Positions 14,396-27,600 of a stretch of 64,000 nucleotides of DNA are shown one piece after another. Below the pieces are notes generated by a model. That model searched no databases and was not told the DNA's origin. It saw only the letters and a program-made list of their open reading frames with translations. The translations under genes were made by a program, and so were the position numbers. The first letter of the stretch is position 1. Each line of letters begins with the position of its first letter. Origin of the DNA: Vanilla planifolia (taxonomy: Eukaryota > Streptophyta > Magnoliopsida > Asparagales > Orchidaceae); NCBI GenBank assembly GCA_023846275.1, contig JAIUJO010000162.1, positions 1,001,651 through 1,065,650 on the forward strand. Direction: 5' to 3'.

Positions 14396-16036
14396 TTTCA
14401 ATATAAGCATGGTTTTATGATTGAGAATTTCAAGCTCACGTCCTTTGTTTTTTAGGCAACCATAAATGTCATCACATATCACATTTACACAATTTTGATT
14501 TTATCATATTTTATCATTTCAATTAACATCATTTTTAGTTTTATTATCAATTGAGAGAGTATAATAATAACAAATTATTAGTTATTATTATTTACTTAAT
14601 GATTTGTTGTAATTCTGAACAATATTTGCTTGATGCAAAACTAACATATTTGACACATCTTAATGAGCACCAAATCGTTAAATATTAATTGTTTATTTTT
14701 TTCGATATTTTTTTAGATTTCTTTCTTATTATATGGGACATTTTCATTCATTCCTAATTTAAAATCAAGGATGTTATACTTGACCTCCTTAGTATCATCC
14801 AATGCCTCTTTATTATGCTATTTATCTAATTTCTTCAAATATTTTACTTTAATTTGGTTATATTTTTAAGAAATTTTATTTCTTATCTCTTGTGTTTGTT
14901 ACATTACTTTAAGTTTGTTATATTAAATTTTTTTAAAATATCCTATCTCAACTTCAATACTTTTGAAGTTAATAATAATATTATAATTTGTTATTGTTTA
15001 TTTATTTTGGCAATTCATTGTATTTACAAAAAACATCCAAAATAGACTAAAAATATGTTGTTGGTCTCACCTCAAGACGATCTAATAAATTGAATATATT
15101 TTTTATGTTTTTAAGCATTTTTTTCTTTGATTTTTTCATGCGTTATGAGACATTTTAATTTGTACCTAATTTGAAAATTAAGAATGCTGAACTTAACCAC
15201 CTTAATATCTTAAAGAATAACTTTTCTCAATAATTTATTTCATTTCTTAGATAGTTTCCCTTTGGTATGGTTATTTTACTAAGCGACTCCAGGTCTACTA
15301 TCATGTGACCATTTCATCCTAAGGATCTTGGTCTATCTTAGAAATAATTATTTTTAAATTTTAAAATAATATGTTTTTAGGATTTTTGCATGATTTGAAA
15401 GACATTTTAAATCATACATAATTTGATTATGTAAGATGTTACCTTTGAATTACTTGGTACCTTCGAATAAAACTTCCTCATATAATTAATGCAATTTCTT
15501 TAAATATTTTATTTGCTCTTATATTTATTAATATAGAACTCAAAATCTAATTTGCATCACATTTACATTACTTTGATTAGGTTGTCTTACATAACTTAAA
15601 TTTATCTTATTTCACCTTTTATATATATCTATCTAATGTTAAAATAATATTATATTATTATTTATGTTTATTTAATTCTATAATTTTTAGTATTTCTAAT
15701 CAAAGTCTAATGTAGTAAAAAATTATTAGACTCACCTTGATATAACAAAATATTAATTTTTTTATTTTAAATATTTTTTATTTTTTAAGATTTTAGAACT
15801 CTTTATGTGTCATTTTTGTTCATGCTTAATTTAAAAATCGAGCACAGTAAACTTAATCTCCATAGTAACTTGGAAAGTAACTTGAAAAACTTTTCCTATT
15901 TCTTCAAAACCTTTGCTTTTATTTGGTTATCTTACTTTGAAACTCTAAATATCCTCTAAATCACCTCTTATGTGACCTTTGCAACACTTTTATTTTCATT
16001 TATTATTTTTGTTAAATTTATCTCAAATCAACTTAA

Positions 16037-16053
16037 ATATATATATATATATA
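16037..16053. repeat. Short AT microsatellite, site 1
   Basis: About 17 bp of alternating AT after CAACTTAA and before CTGAATAATAAA, at site 1 of the monomer. Confidence 0.85.
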
Positions 16054-17800
16054 CTGAATAATAAAAAAATAACTTTCAATACTTATTTAAAATTTTAATT
16101 CATAATAATTATGAAGCAAGTCTAATTTAGGTGAAATAAATGTAAATAGACATATTTTAAAGGGTTCTTTCCAATTAATTTTTTTTTAAATTTTAAATAT
16201 TTTATATTCTATAGGTTTATAGCTTTTATAAGGCACTATAATTTTAATTCTTCTAAATTAGAATATCTGACAATAAATAATCCTAGTGTCTTGTAGTGTA
16301 GCATTCCATAAACTTTATTTCATTTATGCAAACTTTTCTGTTTTATTTTGTTATTTTATTTTGTAACCCTAAATCTCATCACATAAGGCCTTTCCATTGC
16401 TTTATTTTTATTCTATTGTAAATTATAAATTTCCTCATTTCTACTTTAATACATATATTTTAATTACTAAAATATTAAATTATTATTATTTATGCTTATT
16501 AAATTAGGAAAGTAACTGTAATTCTAAATGAGGTTTTATTAAGATAAAAACTTTTTTATGGACACGTACTAATAAGCTCTATCTATTTAAATTTTTATTA
16601 TTATATTTTAGAATATTTTATTTTCTATTCCTTCATACATTTTTTTGTTATATTATATTATTTTACCTTTTATCATATTTTCTTCAAAAATATTTAGTTA
16701 ATTTTGAATTAGTTATTTATTATTATTTATACTTACATAACTAGTTTGCATTACTGTTAATTATGGTCGAATTTTGATGAAATGATTGTTGAACTCATCT
16801 TTAAGAGATCCACCTTTGTAAAATAAGATTTCTTTTTTTAAATTTATTTCCAAGGGTTTTCGCATTCTTTTGGTTGAATTTAAATTTGTAAATAATAATA
16901 TGATCTTGGAAGTTACACTTCATCTTCTTAATATCCTGAAATGCAACTTTACCATACAATTTATCTAATTTCTTTAAATTTTATAAATTTATTTTCTTAT
17001 ATAACTCTAAAGCTATACTTCTCCTCTTATGAGATTTTTATGTTTCTTTAATTTGAATATATTACATTACTTTATGGTTTCTACTTTTAGATTTTGTATA
17101 TATTAACTTAAAAAAGACATTATTATTTGTAGTTATTTAGTTTGGTAATCTTCTAAAATTCCAAATGATGTCTAATAGAGATAGTAGAAAGTTTGTTGGG
17201 CTCCTTTCAAAAGCACCATTTATAATATAAATATTTATTTTTATATTTTTCTAAAGTATTTTATTTTTATGCTTTGGATGATTTACATGATATTTTAATG
17301 CATAACTATTTTGCAATCAAGATTGTTACGCTCATTATCCATAGTGTCATAGAATGCAACTTTATGGTAGAGTTTATCTTATTTCCCTAAATGGTTTTGA
17401 TTGATTTTGTTATATCACTTTGTAACTCAAAATTTCCCGAATTTTTTCCTTTGCAATTCTTTGATTTCATAACATTCGATTACTTCAATTTATGTCATTT
17501 CATCAACAATATATTGATAATTACTATAAAAAAAGTATTATTATTCTTCTATTTATTTTGATATTTGCAAAAGTTCTAAATGACATGCAATTTAGATGAA
17601 ATAATTATCAAACGACTTGTGTAGATGAGCTTATTATATTAAATAATTATTGTTAAATTTATTAATAAATTATTTTTTTTTATTTTGACATTTTTTATTA
17701 GATATTTTAATTCCAAGATATATTGATGTTTGCGGATTTTGCAGCCAATCTCTTTACTATCTTAAAACATAATGTTTATGCAAAATTTAATTAAATTTTT

Positions 17801-18035
17801 CAAATGTTTTGCTTTGAATTTGTTATTTTATAAGGATACTTTAATTCTCCTCTAATGTGACGTTTATATTATATTGATTTGGTTGCATAATATTGCATCA
17901 GTTTATCTCATTGTTTCAAATATTTTGCTTTGATTTTATTATTTGATAAGGATACTTTAATTCTCTTCTCTTGTGACATTATATAGATTTGGTTATATAT
18001 CATTACATCAACACGTCTTATTTCATATTTATTTA
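17801..18035 (+). repeat. Tandem duplication of the inner monomer module, about 116 bp per unit
   Basis: CAAATGTTTTGCTTTG at 17,801 is followed by CAAATATTTTGCTTTG at 17,917. Both continue into GGATACTTTAATTCTC and then the TTATATTGATTTGG or TTATATAGATTTGG region. Sequence and position match the triplication at 6.7-7.0 kb, including the diagnostic ATACTTTA stretch, so the two sites appear homologous within the higher-order repeat. Confidence 0.78.
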
Positions 18036-21000
18036 TATATTTACATAATGCCAAATATTACTGAATTATTTTTTATTTTATTTCTATTGTTATTTCAAAG
18101 TAATTAGAAATGAGGTCTCATAAAGATGACATAATTGTTGTTGACTCTTCCTAAAGAGCTTTATCAAAAGAAATAATTGATTAAGTTTTTCATTTTAATG
18201 TGTTTATTTTTTTTGTGAAAGTTTAATTCTTCTATTATAAGACCTTTACATCACTTTGATTTAGTAATGTTATATTTCTTAAATTTAACTTAATTTATAT
18301 TTAATATAAATTTACTTAATATTGAAAATATTATTTATTATTATTTATATTTATTTATTTTTAAAATGAAAGTGATTCTTATTTAATTTGTTCGAGATGA
18401 AACAAATATTACTGGATCCATCTCAAAGTTGTATGTCCAACTTTTTATTACCTTGTTAATTTATTAATTGTTTAGTTTCAATGGTTTTGCATATTTTATA
18501 AGGCATTTCAAATATGTCCATCAATGATGATCACAAGATCTCTATAGCCTCTAAGAACACAACATTCGTGAATAATTTAGTTATACTAATATGAATTTAT
18601 AGATCTCATCATGGGTGACACTTATATGGGTTGCATTTCATTTTTTCTCTTTTAAGCATTAATTTTCATTTACCTAATAATAAAATAGAAATTTCCAATT
18701 ATTTGTGCTTTTTTACTAATGTAATAATTAGTTATTGTAGACCTAGTTCAATTAGGATGAATGAAATATCGTTGGACTTCACACAGTAAGTTTTACCAAA
18801 ATAAACATTTATTTTTACATAATTAAACATTTATTTTAGTACTTCAACAAATTTTAAATGGCATTTTCATTTACACATGATGTTGTAATTGAAGAGGCTA
18901 CACTCGATCTTCAATATATCTTAAAATAAAATTTTTCCATTGTATTTATGACATTTCTTCAAATATTTTGCTTTGTGTTCCTTATAAAACTTACAAACTA
19001 TAGATCACTTCTAGGTTTCAAATTTTATCATTTTTATTTATTTACATTTCTTCAATTTATCACATTTTCGTTTTAATATATATTTACATAATGCCAAAAA
19101 TAATTTATTTTTATTTATGCTTAGTTATTTTGTAATTATCAATATTTCCAAATAAGGATCAACGACGACAAAACAGTCATTGTTGGAGTCATCTCTGTGA
19201 GCTCCATTCTTAAATTTTTTTTCTCACATAGTTCGGTGCACTTTTATGAGGAACCATAATTTGTTCTTGATTTGAGTATCAGCTATATAGTACTCAATCT
19301 CCTCACTCACAAAATGCAACTTTTACATGAAATACATCTAATTTCACTAATTTTTTTATTTTGATTTTGTCATATTACTATTCACTCGAAATCTCCCCAC
19401 GTCTGACCTATACATTACTTTGATTTAGTTATATTGAACTATTTTAATTTTTTTTTGTTTAGCTGTATTATATATTTTTTGCTATTAAAAATAAATTTTT
19501 TTTATTATTCATAGATATTTATTTTTCAAATTGATTGTAATTCTAAATAAGAAATTGTCAAGATGGAAATGTATTACTTGAATTGTAACAATGAGCTCTT
19601 TCTAAATAAATATTTTTTATATTTGCAAATATTTTATTTTATAGGACTTTTACATGTTTTATGTGACATTTTGATTTGTAAAAACTAAGATGATAAAAGA
19701 GTTCTCCGTATTTTCTATGTGTGTAACGTTTTGATAGAATTTAATTAGCTCCTTTTAGTTTTTTCTCTTTAATTTTGTGATACAACTACATATCTCTTCA
19801 TAACTTCTTATGTCATCTTTTGAAAACATTTTATTTTGCTATACTACATTTATTTAAATTATCTCACTTTAGCTCTATTTAAATTTTCTTAGTATTAAAA
19901 TAATATTTTATTATCTCTTATTTTATTTGTTTTCATAATTTGGGGTAGCACAAAACTTGGTCTAATCTAGATGAAATTAACATCATTAGACTTATCTAAA
20001 GGAGTTTTATTAATTAAACAATTGTTACTATATTTTTAAATATTTAATTTTCACTACTTTTTCCTTGAGTTATGGGATATTTTCAATAATTCTTCATTTT
20101 GAAAATGATAATGTTATATTCGATCAGCTTAGTATCTTTTTGACACAACTTTCTTGTACAGTTAATCTCATTCCATCAAATTCTTCAATTTGAATTTATT
20201 ATATTACTATTAACTATTAATGTTCCCTCATATGATGTCAACAAAACTTTCATTTGCTATTATTACATGGCTTTAATTTACCTTATTTCACTATTAATAT
20301 ATATTTACTTTGCATTAAAATAATAATTGTTTATTATTTATGCCATTTTATCTTTGTAACTCATAGTAATTCAAAATAATATATGAGTAATATGAAATAA
20401 ATGATGTTAGATGAACTCAACTAGCGTTATCCAACAAAATAGTCATTTTAATAATGTGATCTATTTTATTTATTTACTTTTTGTCATTTTCTCAAATTTT
20501 TCTCCTTGATTTGTTTATGTAATTATGCAATCTCCTTTCGTGTGAACTTAATATGACTTTTTTTTAGTTATAATACTTTATTTATTCGTTTTTTTTAATC
20601 TTTATTTGTTCAATAATTTAAAAAAAAATTCTTATTGATTATGTTGTTTTACTTTGGTAATTCAAAAAATTCTTTATGTCTTCTAATTGAGATGGAATAA
20701 ATGTCATTTGACTCATTTTGATAAACTCTACATAATTTAGTCTTCTTTTTTCCTATTATTTTCAAATATTTTATTTTCCAATGTTTTAGCTTGGTTTATG
20801 GATATTTCTATTCATAGCTAATTTGGCAATCGATAACGTTACTCGCAATCTCCATATTAACTTCAAAGGAAAATTTCATATACAATTTACCTCATGTCAT
20901 CAACTTTTTTCTTTGATTTTGTCTTATTTTGATATAACAATAAAAATTTTCTTATGTGAAAAAAATAAATTTTTGTTTGGTTAATTACATTGCTTCAATT

Positions 21001-22336
21001 TATCAATTTTAAGCTTTATTATATATTGACCTAACATTAAAATAAGAACTTATTAGTGTTTATGTTTTTTATTTTGGTAATTTGTAGTATTCAAAACAAG
21101 ACTTGATCGAGATGTAACAATTCTTATTGGACTTATCTCGGCTAGTATTATCCAACTAAGCATTCAACTTTATGTCTTAATTATTTTATTTAATTGTGTT
21201 TTTGCAATCTTTTTGAAACATTTTTATATGTACATTATTTGATGATTTAGGATAGTACACTATATTTTTACAACACCTTGGAATGAAATATTCTTAGATA
21301 ATATATCTCATTTTTTAAATTTTTTGTTTACATTTAGTTAAATTAATATGTAACACTAAATACCTTACTACATGGCCTTTACTTCACTTTTGCCTGATTA
21401 TTTTACAATGTTTTAAATTTTATTATCTTAGCTTTAATATGTCTTTATTAAACATTAAATAATAATATATTATGACAATGCTTAATTACTTTAGTAATTC
21501 ACAATATTCAGAATGAAATTCAACGAAAATTGAACAAATGTCATTGGACTTGTCTCAATATACTAAAAATAATCCATTTTATGTCTTTCAAACTTTTATT
21601 TTAAATAATTTTTATATGTTTTACTAATCATTTCAATTCATAACTAATTTTAAAAAAATTAGAATGTAGTTCTTTATCACTTATGTATCATGACACGTTA
21701 CTTTCTTTGATTCAAATTGTTTCTTTTGATCTGATTATAATACTATGTAATTCTAATTTCTTTTGGTGTGGCCTTTATGTCATATTTAGCTCACTATATT
21801 ACACTATTTAAATTATGATATTTTTAGCTATAATATTAATTTATGTAATACTATAACATATATTTTTTTTATGCTTAATACTTCAGAAATTTATGGTAAG
21901 TCAAAATGTTATATCCAATAAATGTTTAATTTTTAGACTTTTAAATAATTTATTTATAAAGCTTTGAACATTTTTTATGCATTAAACATCATTTCTTATT
22001 TAGTGATTGAGGATTACTCATCCTCCTTGGTATAATTGAATATAATTTTTTTATAAAAGATATTTCATTTTTTTGAATTTTTTCCTTTTGACTTGGATAA
22101 CTACTACGTTGCTCAAAATATCCGCTTATCTAACCACTAAATCGCATTGGTTTGGTTATGTTACATTTCATTGATTAATCTAATTTGAAATTTAACATAA
22201 ATTTAGTTAATATTATAAGAATAATTTTATGTTATTTACTTTTTAAATTTTGTAGTAATTCTAATTAAGGTCGAATAAAGAAAGAACAAAACATCATTCA
22301 TCTTCTCTTGATAAACTTTATATAGATATTATTCAT

Positions 22337-22353
22337 TATATATATATATATAT
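22337..22353. repeat. Short TA microsatellite, site 2
   Basis: About 17 bp of alternating TA between TTATTCAT and TATTTTTAATTTG, in the AT stretch after the B box (site 2, monomer about 330-350). Confidence 0.82.
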
Positions 22354-22692
22354 TATTTTTAATTTGTTTAGCATGTTTTATGAGACTTGTCATTTTGCAC
22401 ATTATTTGACTGACATTTATTTCACTTTGATTTTGCAATATAAATTACTTATATCTAATTTCTCCATTAACATATATTTACTTTGCATAAAATAATATTT
22501 TTAATAAGGGATTATTTATTTTTATAATTTGTAATAGTTAAAAACTAGCATTGATTGAGAGGAAACAAACCTTTTTAAATTATAATGATGAGCCATATCT
22601 AATTAAATATTTATTTTATATTTTTATATGTTTACTTTTATATGATTATTACACATTTTGTGCGGCATCTCAACCCATACATTATTTGTTAA

Positions 22693-23117
22693 TTGAGGAT
22701 GTTAGACTTGATATCCTCTGTATAATTCAATGTAACATTCCTAATAAACATAGCTCATTTTGTCAATGGTTTTTACTATAATTTGGCTATTTTAATATTT
22801 ATGCCTTCATCTTTCTTATGATCTTTTTTCTCATTTTGATTTTGTTATATCATATTAATTCTATTTATCTCATTTTAGGTTTAATATATATTGAAATATT
22901 ATTAAAATAATAACTTATTATCATTTATAGTTATTTAATCTACTAATTAGCAATAGCTTTATATATGGTCTTATCAAGAAGATATAAAAATTGTTAGGCT
23001 TATCTAAATTAACATTACTAAAAAATATTAGAATTATTATATTTTTAAATAGTTTATTCTCTTTGATTTTTATATTTTTTTAAAAAAAATTCATTTTGTA
23101 CGTAATTTTGAATTTGA
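22693..23117 (+). repeat. Representative full-length satellite monomer
   Basis: This copy of 425 bp runs from A box to A box and shows every part in order. It has the A box (GATGTTAGACTTGATATCC), a TGTAACATTCCTAAT stretch in the place of GCAACTTTCCC, a first CTCATTTTGTCAA and an inner module (TAATTTGGCTATTTT). A second TTGATTTTGTTATAT and TTTATCTCATTTTAGG follow, then TAATATATATTG, a run of ATTAAAATAATAACTTATT, a divergent ATGAGGTC region, and GGCTTATCTAAATTAAC at the B box. It is given as a type example and is not the best match to the consensus at every point. Confidence 0.8.
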
Positions 23118-23746
23118 GAATATGACATTCTGTCTCCTTTGTATCTTACAATGCAACTTTCCCAAACAATATAAATCATTTTTTCAAATTTTTTTCTTTG
23201 ATTTGGTATATTTCTATGAAACTCTAATTCTCTTCATAAGTGATCTTTACTTCTCATTGATTTGGTCATGTTATATATAATCAATTATTTTCATTTTAAC
23301 TTTAATACATTCCTACTAAATTTTAAGATAATAATTATTTATTAATTTTACTTTTTTGTTTTTAGTAATTTGTAGTAATTCATAACTTTACCTGATTGAG
23401 AAAAAACAAATGTTGTTTGACTCATCTTAATGTGCACTCTCCAATGAAAATTTTCTTTTAAATTTATTTTTTAATGTGTTTGAAATATTTATAAGGCATT
23501 TTTTGTAGTACTTGATTTGACAATTGAAGACATCACACTCAATTTCTTTGGTATCTTTGTAGAACTTGATTTTACACAATTTATTTTCTTAGACTTTTCC
23601 ACACTTCATGTGACTTTTCAATTTTTTCGCTTAGCTTAGTTTAATGTTATAGGACTCTAAATCTTCTATTGTGTGACACTTACACAACTTTGATTTTGTG
23701 TTACTACATTATTTCAATTTATCTCATTTAAGCTTTTACATATAAT

Positions 23747-23760
23747 GTATATATATATAT
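23747..23760. repeat. Short TA microsatellite, site 1
   Basis: GTATATATATATAT after CTTTTACATATAAT, at site 1. It is a small example, included because it sits at the recurrent growth point. Confidence 0.7.
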
Positions 23761-25189
23761 AAAATAAAACAATATTGTAATATTATTATTTTTTATTTAA
23801 TATTGTAAATTGTAATAATTCCAAAATGAGGACAAAAGAAACTAAATAAATGACATTTGACTAATATTTGTTACTTATAATAAAATATTATTTTTTATAT
23901 TTTTAAATGTCTAATTTTTTAATGTTTTATAATGCCTTATAATCCTTTTTGGTTCTTAATTTGAAGATTGAGGATGTTAAACTCATTCTCCAAAGTATCT
24001 TGTAATGCATCTTTCTTAAAAAAATTTCTTATTTCTTAAAATCTTTCTTTTTCATTTTGTTATATTACTATTAAACTGTAAATCTCCTCTCATGTAACTT
24101 TTACGTTACTATGATTACACACTATCACATTGCATCAATGAAGTTATTTGACTTTTAAAAAATGTTTACCTATTTTAAAAATTACAATTTGTTTTTTATT
24201 GTAATTTTTTTTTTTGGTAATTTGGATTATTTCAAAATGATGTTAACAAATACAAAATAAACATGGTTAGACTCATCATGATGAACTATATCTAGGTCAA
24301 TATTTTTATATTTTTAAAAAAGTTTATTTCTATGCATTTTTATTTTCTTATGATGTATTTTTATTTAAAGTTGAAGTTATGATAGAATATGTTGCACTTA
24401 ATCTTTGCCATTTCTTGAAATGTTTTACATTTCTTTATTTACATTAAAATGTAATTCGTAATTTTCTTGTATGAATGTTAGATCACATTGATTTAATTAT
24501 ATTATGTTATTAAAATTAATAAAATTTTATGTTTAATATATTTTTAGCTAATATTAAAATATTTATTTTTTCATGGTCATTTAAATTAGTAATTAAGAAT
24601 AATTCCAAAGTTATCCAATCTATTAAAAAAACATATTGTTTGACACTCCTTGATGAGCTCCAGCTAATTAAATATCAATTTTATAATTTAATTATCATAT
24701 TTTCAAGGGTTTTTGCAAGATTTATGATATAGTACAATTGATACCTAGTTTGATGTATGTGGACGTTACACTCAATCTCATTAGAATATTTAATATCTTC
24801 AAACACAACTTTAGTATACAATATATCTCATTTGTTTGAAATTTTAACTTTAATTTGACTATATCATAGCGAAACATAATTCTTCTCTCAATTACTTCTA
24901 TATCACTTTGATTTAACAATATTTCATTATTTCAATTTATTTTTTTAAAGTTGTACCAATATTCGCTTAAAATTAAAATTCTAATTTACTTATTTCTTAG
25001 TTTATTTACCTCAATAATTCGTCAAAATTAAAAATGAGGTTCTATTTCAAATAAAAACTGCATTAAAATAGTCATAATGAGGACTATCTAATTAAAGATT
25101 AATTTCAATTTTTTTATGTATTTTACTTTCCAGTGTTTTCACATGCTTTATTAGAAATATTTATTCATACTTGATGATCGATGAAGTTA

Positions 25190-25262
25190 CCCATTGTCTT
25201 TCTAGTAACTTTGTGTGCAATATTTATGATACTACAAAAATTGAGTGTGACATCGTTAATCA
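25190..25262. other. Fold-back junction between blocks 1 and 2
   Basis: A + A box (25,190) and a reverse A box (near 25,243) face each other. Orientation switches at about 25,224, roughly 35 bp from each box, so both arms stop at the same monomer position. Divergence of the arms makes the palindrome imperfect. Confidence 0.75.
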
Positions 25263-27600
25263 TGAAATCATGAATGCACCAAAATATCTAATAAGGTACC
25301 CTTAAATATCATAGAGTTTTTCAAATCAAGTCTAATATTGCTTGTTTTATCTTCATTGAACATCATTTAAAATTAATGATAATTAAAGATTTAATAATAA
25401 AAATAAAAAAAAAATTTATTTTGACAATAAGTAAATGTAAGAAAAAATTTTATTAACTAAAATAACATATTATAAAAAAATTTAAAATGATGTAAACATA
25501 GCATGGGAGGAGAACTTGTGGTAAACAGTAATATAACCATGGAATGCAAAAAATCTAAAGAAATGAGATAAACTACTTAGTTAAATTACATTCTAAGATA
25601 CTAAAAAATTGAAAAGAATTTCTTTGATTAAGAAATCATGTACTATTTGAAATTTCTTATAAATTATAAAAATATACATTTATATGTAATGAGATAAATG
25701 AGATGAGTGCAATGAAGTTTGTTTCATGTCCATCTGAGCATGTTAGGAATAATTATGAATAACTACAGTAAAAAAAACAATTGATAACATATTTTTATTT
25801 ATATATAAAGCAAACATATATTAAAGTTATAGCGAGGAAAATTTAAATAATATAATATAATTAAAGCAAGGCAATGTAATGGTCACATAAGAGGAGATGT
25901 AAAGCAACACAGTAATATAATAAAATCAAAGCCAAATATTTCAAGAAATGAAATAAATGATACGAGAAAGCTGCATCCAACATATTACAATGATCAAGTA
26001 TAACTTTACCTATCATTGAATAAAATATAAAAATATATCATAAAATATGCCAAAAAATTTAATTATTTAAATATATAAAAAAGAATATATAATTTGATAA
26101 AGCGTTGAAATGACTCAATGGTGTTTAGTACCTTTTTATTAGTCCTCATTTAGAAGTACTACGAAGTTAAAAATTAAATAAACAAAATAAAAAGTAAATT
26201 TATTTTTTAATATTAAAGAAATATATAAAAATCCTAAAATGACATAAATAAAAGTTATCTAACATAACCAAATCAAAGTAAAAAATTGAAAATTGAGATA
26301 AATTGTGTATGAAGGTCACATTCTAAGATACTTAAGAGATTGAGTGTAAAATCATCAATTAACAAATCATGCATTGATCAAATTACCTCATAAATTTTCA
26401 CAATATTAGGAAAACCCCATCTAGATAAATGCAAAATTAGTTTTCTCATCTCGAATGAATCCAGTTTGAAATTACTACAAATGAAGAAGTTAAATTTGCA
26501 AAACAATAAAAAATAATTATTTTAATATTGAGTAATTATATATTAAAGATGAAAAATGATAACCTAAATTAACGAAATAGATAAAAAAACAAAGGAACAT
26601 AAATGTCATATGGTAGGAAATTTAGATGTACATTGTAATATAACCAAATACAACAACAAAAAAATTGAAAATTAATTAGATAATTTATATGGAAAAGACA
26701 CATTGCAAGATACGAAGGAGTTCTATTAATAGTCCTTGACCCATAAGTATGGTACATGTCAAAAATGTCTTGAATAGCATGTCAAAGCCCTTTTAAATAA
26801 AATATTTGAAAATGTTTAAATGTTTCCTCAATCGAGACTTCACCATTAAGCATTTTTCATCTTGAGTGAACCTCATAGTAAATTATTATGAATGCCCAAT
26901 GTCAATAAGAAAAAGTAATAACAAAATTATCACTTTAATATTAAGTAAATATATGTTAAACCTAAGATTTATTGCACGGAAGTAATGTCATATAAAAAAA
27001 TTTAATACGATGTGAAACATGGTAAACAACTAGAAAATAAAGCATTTCAAAATATAGAAGTGAATACTTTATAAGATTGGGTTCAAGTTGACTCTAATGA
27101 TGTTTCTTTACAACGAGCTGACTTAGTTTTGAATTATTATGATTTATCATAGTTACAAATAACACATAATAACAAAATGTTACTTTAATAATAAGTAATT
27201 ATATATTAAAGCTAAAATTACATAAATTGAAACAATTAAATATAACCAAATCAAAGTGATGTAAATGTGACATGGGAGGAGATTTAGAGTTATATAGTAA
27301 TATAACCAAACTAAAGAAAAAAAATTACAGAAATTAGATAAAATTTGTGATAAACTTGCACTCTGTGATATAAAAGATACTGAGTATAACATCATTGGCT
27401 ATCAAATCAAGTACAATCTATTATCTTCTAAAGTATGCCAAAGCTATAAAAAATAAAAATGTTTGAAATATAGAAGTAAATATTTAATTTAATAGAGCTC
27501 CTTGAGATAAGTCCACTGACATTAGTTTTCTCTCCATTAGACCTCATATGTAATCATTATGAATTATCAAAATTAATAAGCACAAATGATAATGAATTAC
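25225..27600 (-). repeat. Satellite block 2, - orientation
   Basis: Monomers read on the reverse strand. On the window strand their A boxes appear as GAGTGTAACATCCTCGATC-like sequence near 25243, 25617, 25992, 26341, 26720 and 27381, with a degraded one near 27,080. The window strand becomes A-rich here. The block ends after a reverse B box (near 27,495) and the reverse of the TTGGTAATTCAT region. No gene is seen; the short open frames at 26,569-26,757 and 27,180-27,395 follow the monomer. Confidence 0.86.

Larger units (their letters stand above)
14400..19950 (+). repeat. Higher-order repeat, copy 2
   Basis: Colinear counterpart of 1.95-9.6 kb; the paired anchors are listed under copy 1. 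It is about 2 kb shorter. By my reading, roughly three monomers present near 3.8-4.6 kb and at least part of one near 7.2-7.6 kb have no partner here. Both copies carry the unusual tandem inner-module duplication (6.7-7.0 kb and 17.8-18.0 kb), which supports common descent of the segment. Confidence 0.7.
14396..25224 (+). repeat. Satellite block 1c, + orientation
   Basis: A boxes lie near 14422, 14768, 15181, 15434, 15840, 16262, 16907, 17320, 17728, 18523, 18891, 19275, 19690, 20104, 20830, 21248, 21658, 22008, 22693, 23118, 23525, 23970, 24385, 24760 and 25190. Copies lacking the A box are seen near 16,640, 18,200, 20,470 and 22,400. The 15181-15434 step of 253 bp is a deletion form. The part up to about 19.95 kb is the second copy of the higher-order duplication. 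The block ends within a monomer, about 35 bp after its last A box, where orientation flips. Confidence 0.87.

Noticed and set aside
9641-25224. Continuation of the higher-order repeat, pairing 9.8-14.4 kb with 20-25 kb
   Set aside because: I compared several monomers and found only array-level similarity, with no shared diagnostic bases.
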